A DNA stretch of 5,707 bases, taken from positions 1 through 5,707 of the forward strand of contig DATMJW010000081.1 in the NCBI GenBank assembly GCA_035553355.1, given 5' to 3'. This document shows positions 5,316 to 5,707 of this stretch, piece after piece. Both the position numbers and the translations under genes were made by a program. Each line of letters starts with the position of its first letter. Position 1 is the first letter of the stretch. This DNA is from Gaiellasilicea sp035553355. GTDB taxonomy: Bacteria; Actinomycetota; Thermoleophilia; Gaiellales; Gaiellaceae. The notes beneath the pieces are model-generated. The model was not told where the DNA came from. It worked only from the letters and a program-made list of their open reading frames with translations, and did no database searches.

Positions 5316-5707
5316 GCGGGCGTCCGCCCGGACAGGATCTCGGCGAGCCGGGCGGGGTCGATGTTGCCGCCCGACACGACGCACACGAGCTTCCGGCCCG
5401 GCACCCGCCCCTCGAGCGCGGCGGCGAGCGCGAGCGCGCCCGCGCCTTCTGCGACGATGCGCGCCCGCTCCGCGAGGAGGCTGACGGCAGCGGCGGTCGC
5501 GTCGAGCGCCACTGCGTGCGCGCCCGCGACGAGCGGCCGCGCCCGGTCCCACATCGCCGGGAGCAGCGCCCTGCTGCCTGCACCGTCGACGAACGACGCT
5601 GCATAGGCGACCTCTCGCGGCTCGCCGGCCGCCAGAGCGGCGGCGAGCGGCGCGCCCGATTCCGGCTCGACGGCGTGGACGTCGACGTGTGGCGCCGTCT
5701 GCGCGAG
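5312..5707 (-). CDS. Serine/threonine dehydratase (PLP-dependent), C-terminal part (cut by the window edge)
   Basis: The last 131 residues of a fold-type II PLP enzyme, open to the right edge of the window. Visible blocks: VHAVEPESGAPLAAAL, SFVDGAGSRALLPAMW, RARIVAEGAGALALAAALEG and KLVCVVSGGNIDPARLAEIL. The EGAGA glycine segment and the terminal VCVVSGGN(I)D motif, which contacts the PLP, are typical of threonine ammonia-lyase, which turns threonine into 2-oxobutyrate and ammonia, and of the related serine dehydratases. The protein ends 8 residues after the LAEIL helix, so there is no C-terminal ACT regulatory domain; this resembles the short, catabolic-type enzymes rather than long isoleucine-regulated IlvA. 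The PLP lysine and substrate loop are outside the window. An in-frame ATG at 5554 falls inside the conserved fold and is not the start. Confidence 0.88.
   Translation of the reverse strand, partial: LAQTAPHVDVHAVEPESGAPLAAALAAGEPREVAYAASFVDGAGSRALLPAMWDRARPLVAGAHAVALDATAAAVSLLAERARIVAEGAGALALAAALEGRVPGRKLVCVVSGGNIDPARLAEILSGRTPA
5317..5330 (+). terminator. Possible short hairpin terminator after the sigma factor gene
   Basis: CGGGC-GTCC-GCCCG gives a 5-bp stem and 4-base loop starting 2 bases after the sigma factor stop. It lies inside the C-terminal codons of the convergent dehydratase gene and has no T-tract. A stem this short in GC-rich coding DNA is weak evidence. Confidence 0.2.

Overview
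The window is very GC-rich (roughly 70% by eye), nearly every third codon position is G or C, GTG starts are common and strong Shine-Dalgarno sites are few. With a FliA/WhiG-type sigma factor and a secreted protein carrying a CHRTGS..NPY type module, this fits a high-GC actinobacterium, possibly a deep lineage such as Thermoleophilia/Gaiellales. The lineage is inferred; there is no rRNA or other marker gene here.

Left part, minus strand, 1-2336: a three-gene operon read right to left. First is a YcaQ/AlkX-type winged-helix DNA glycosylase (1290-2336). Next is a trans-sulfuration PLP enzyme, cystathionine gamma-synthase or gamma-lyase (133-1293), whose GTG start overlaps the upstream stop in a 4-base GTGA. 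Last, 11 bases on, is the first 40 codons of a probable MBL-fold hydrolase (1-121), cut by the window edge. The operon may start from a TACAGT -10 element placed so that the mRNA begins at or next to the GTG start.

Middle, plus strand, 2469-3699: one secreted glutamine/leucine-rich protein. Two similar Q/L-rich helical arms flank a small glutamine-free Cys/His module, and a 15-bp hairpin terminator follows the stop. This is the least ordinary gene of the window.

Right part, plus strand, 3754-5315: a small class I SAM-dependent methyltransferase, possibly also leaderless, then a 122-base leader with several short hairpins and a FliA/WhiG-family sigma factor with a good GGAGG ribosome-binding site. 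At the right edge, on the minus strand (5312-5707), is the C-terminal third of a serine/threonine dehydratase without an ACT domain. It converges on the sigma factor gene, and the two stop codons share one palindromic CTAG.

No mobile element, CRISPR array, tRNA or rRNA was seen. The genes look like ordinary chromosomal neighbours rather than one system; the clearest functional link is translational coupling of the glycosylase and trans-sulfuration genes.
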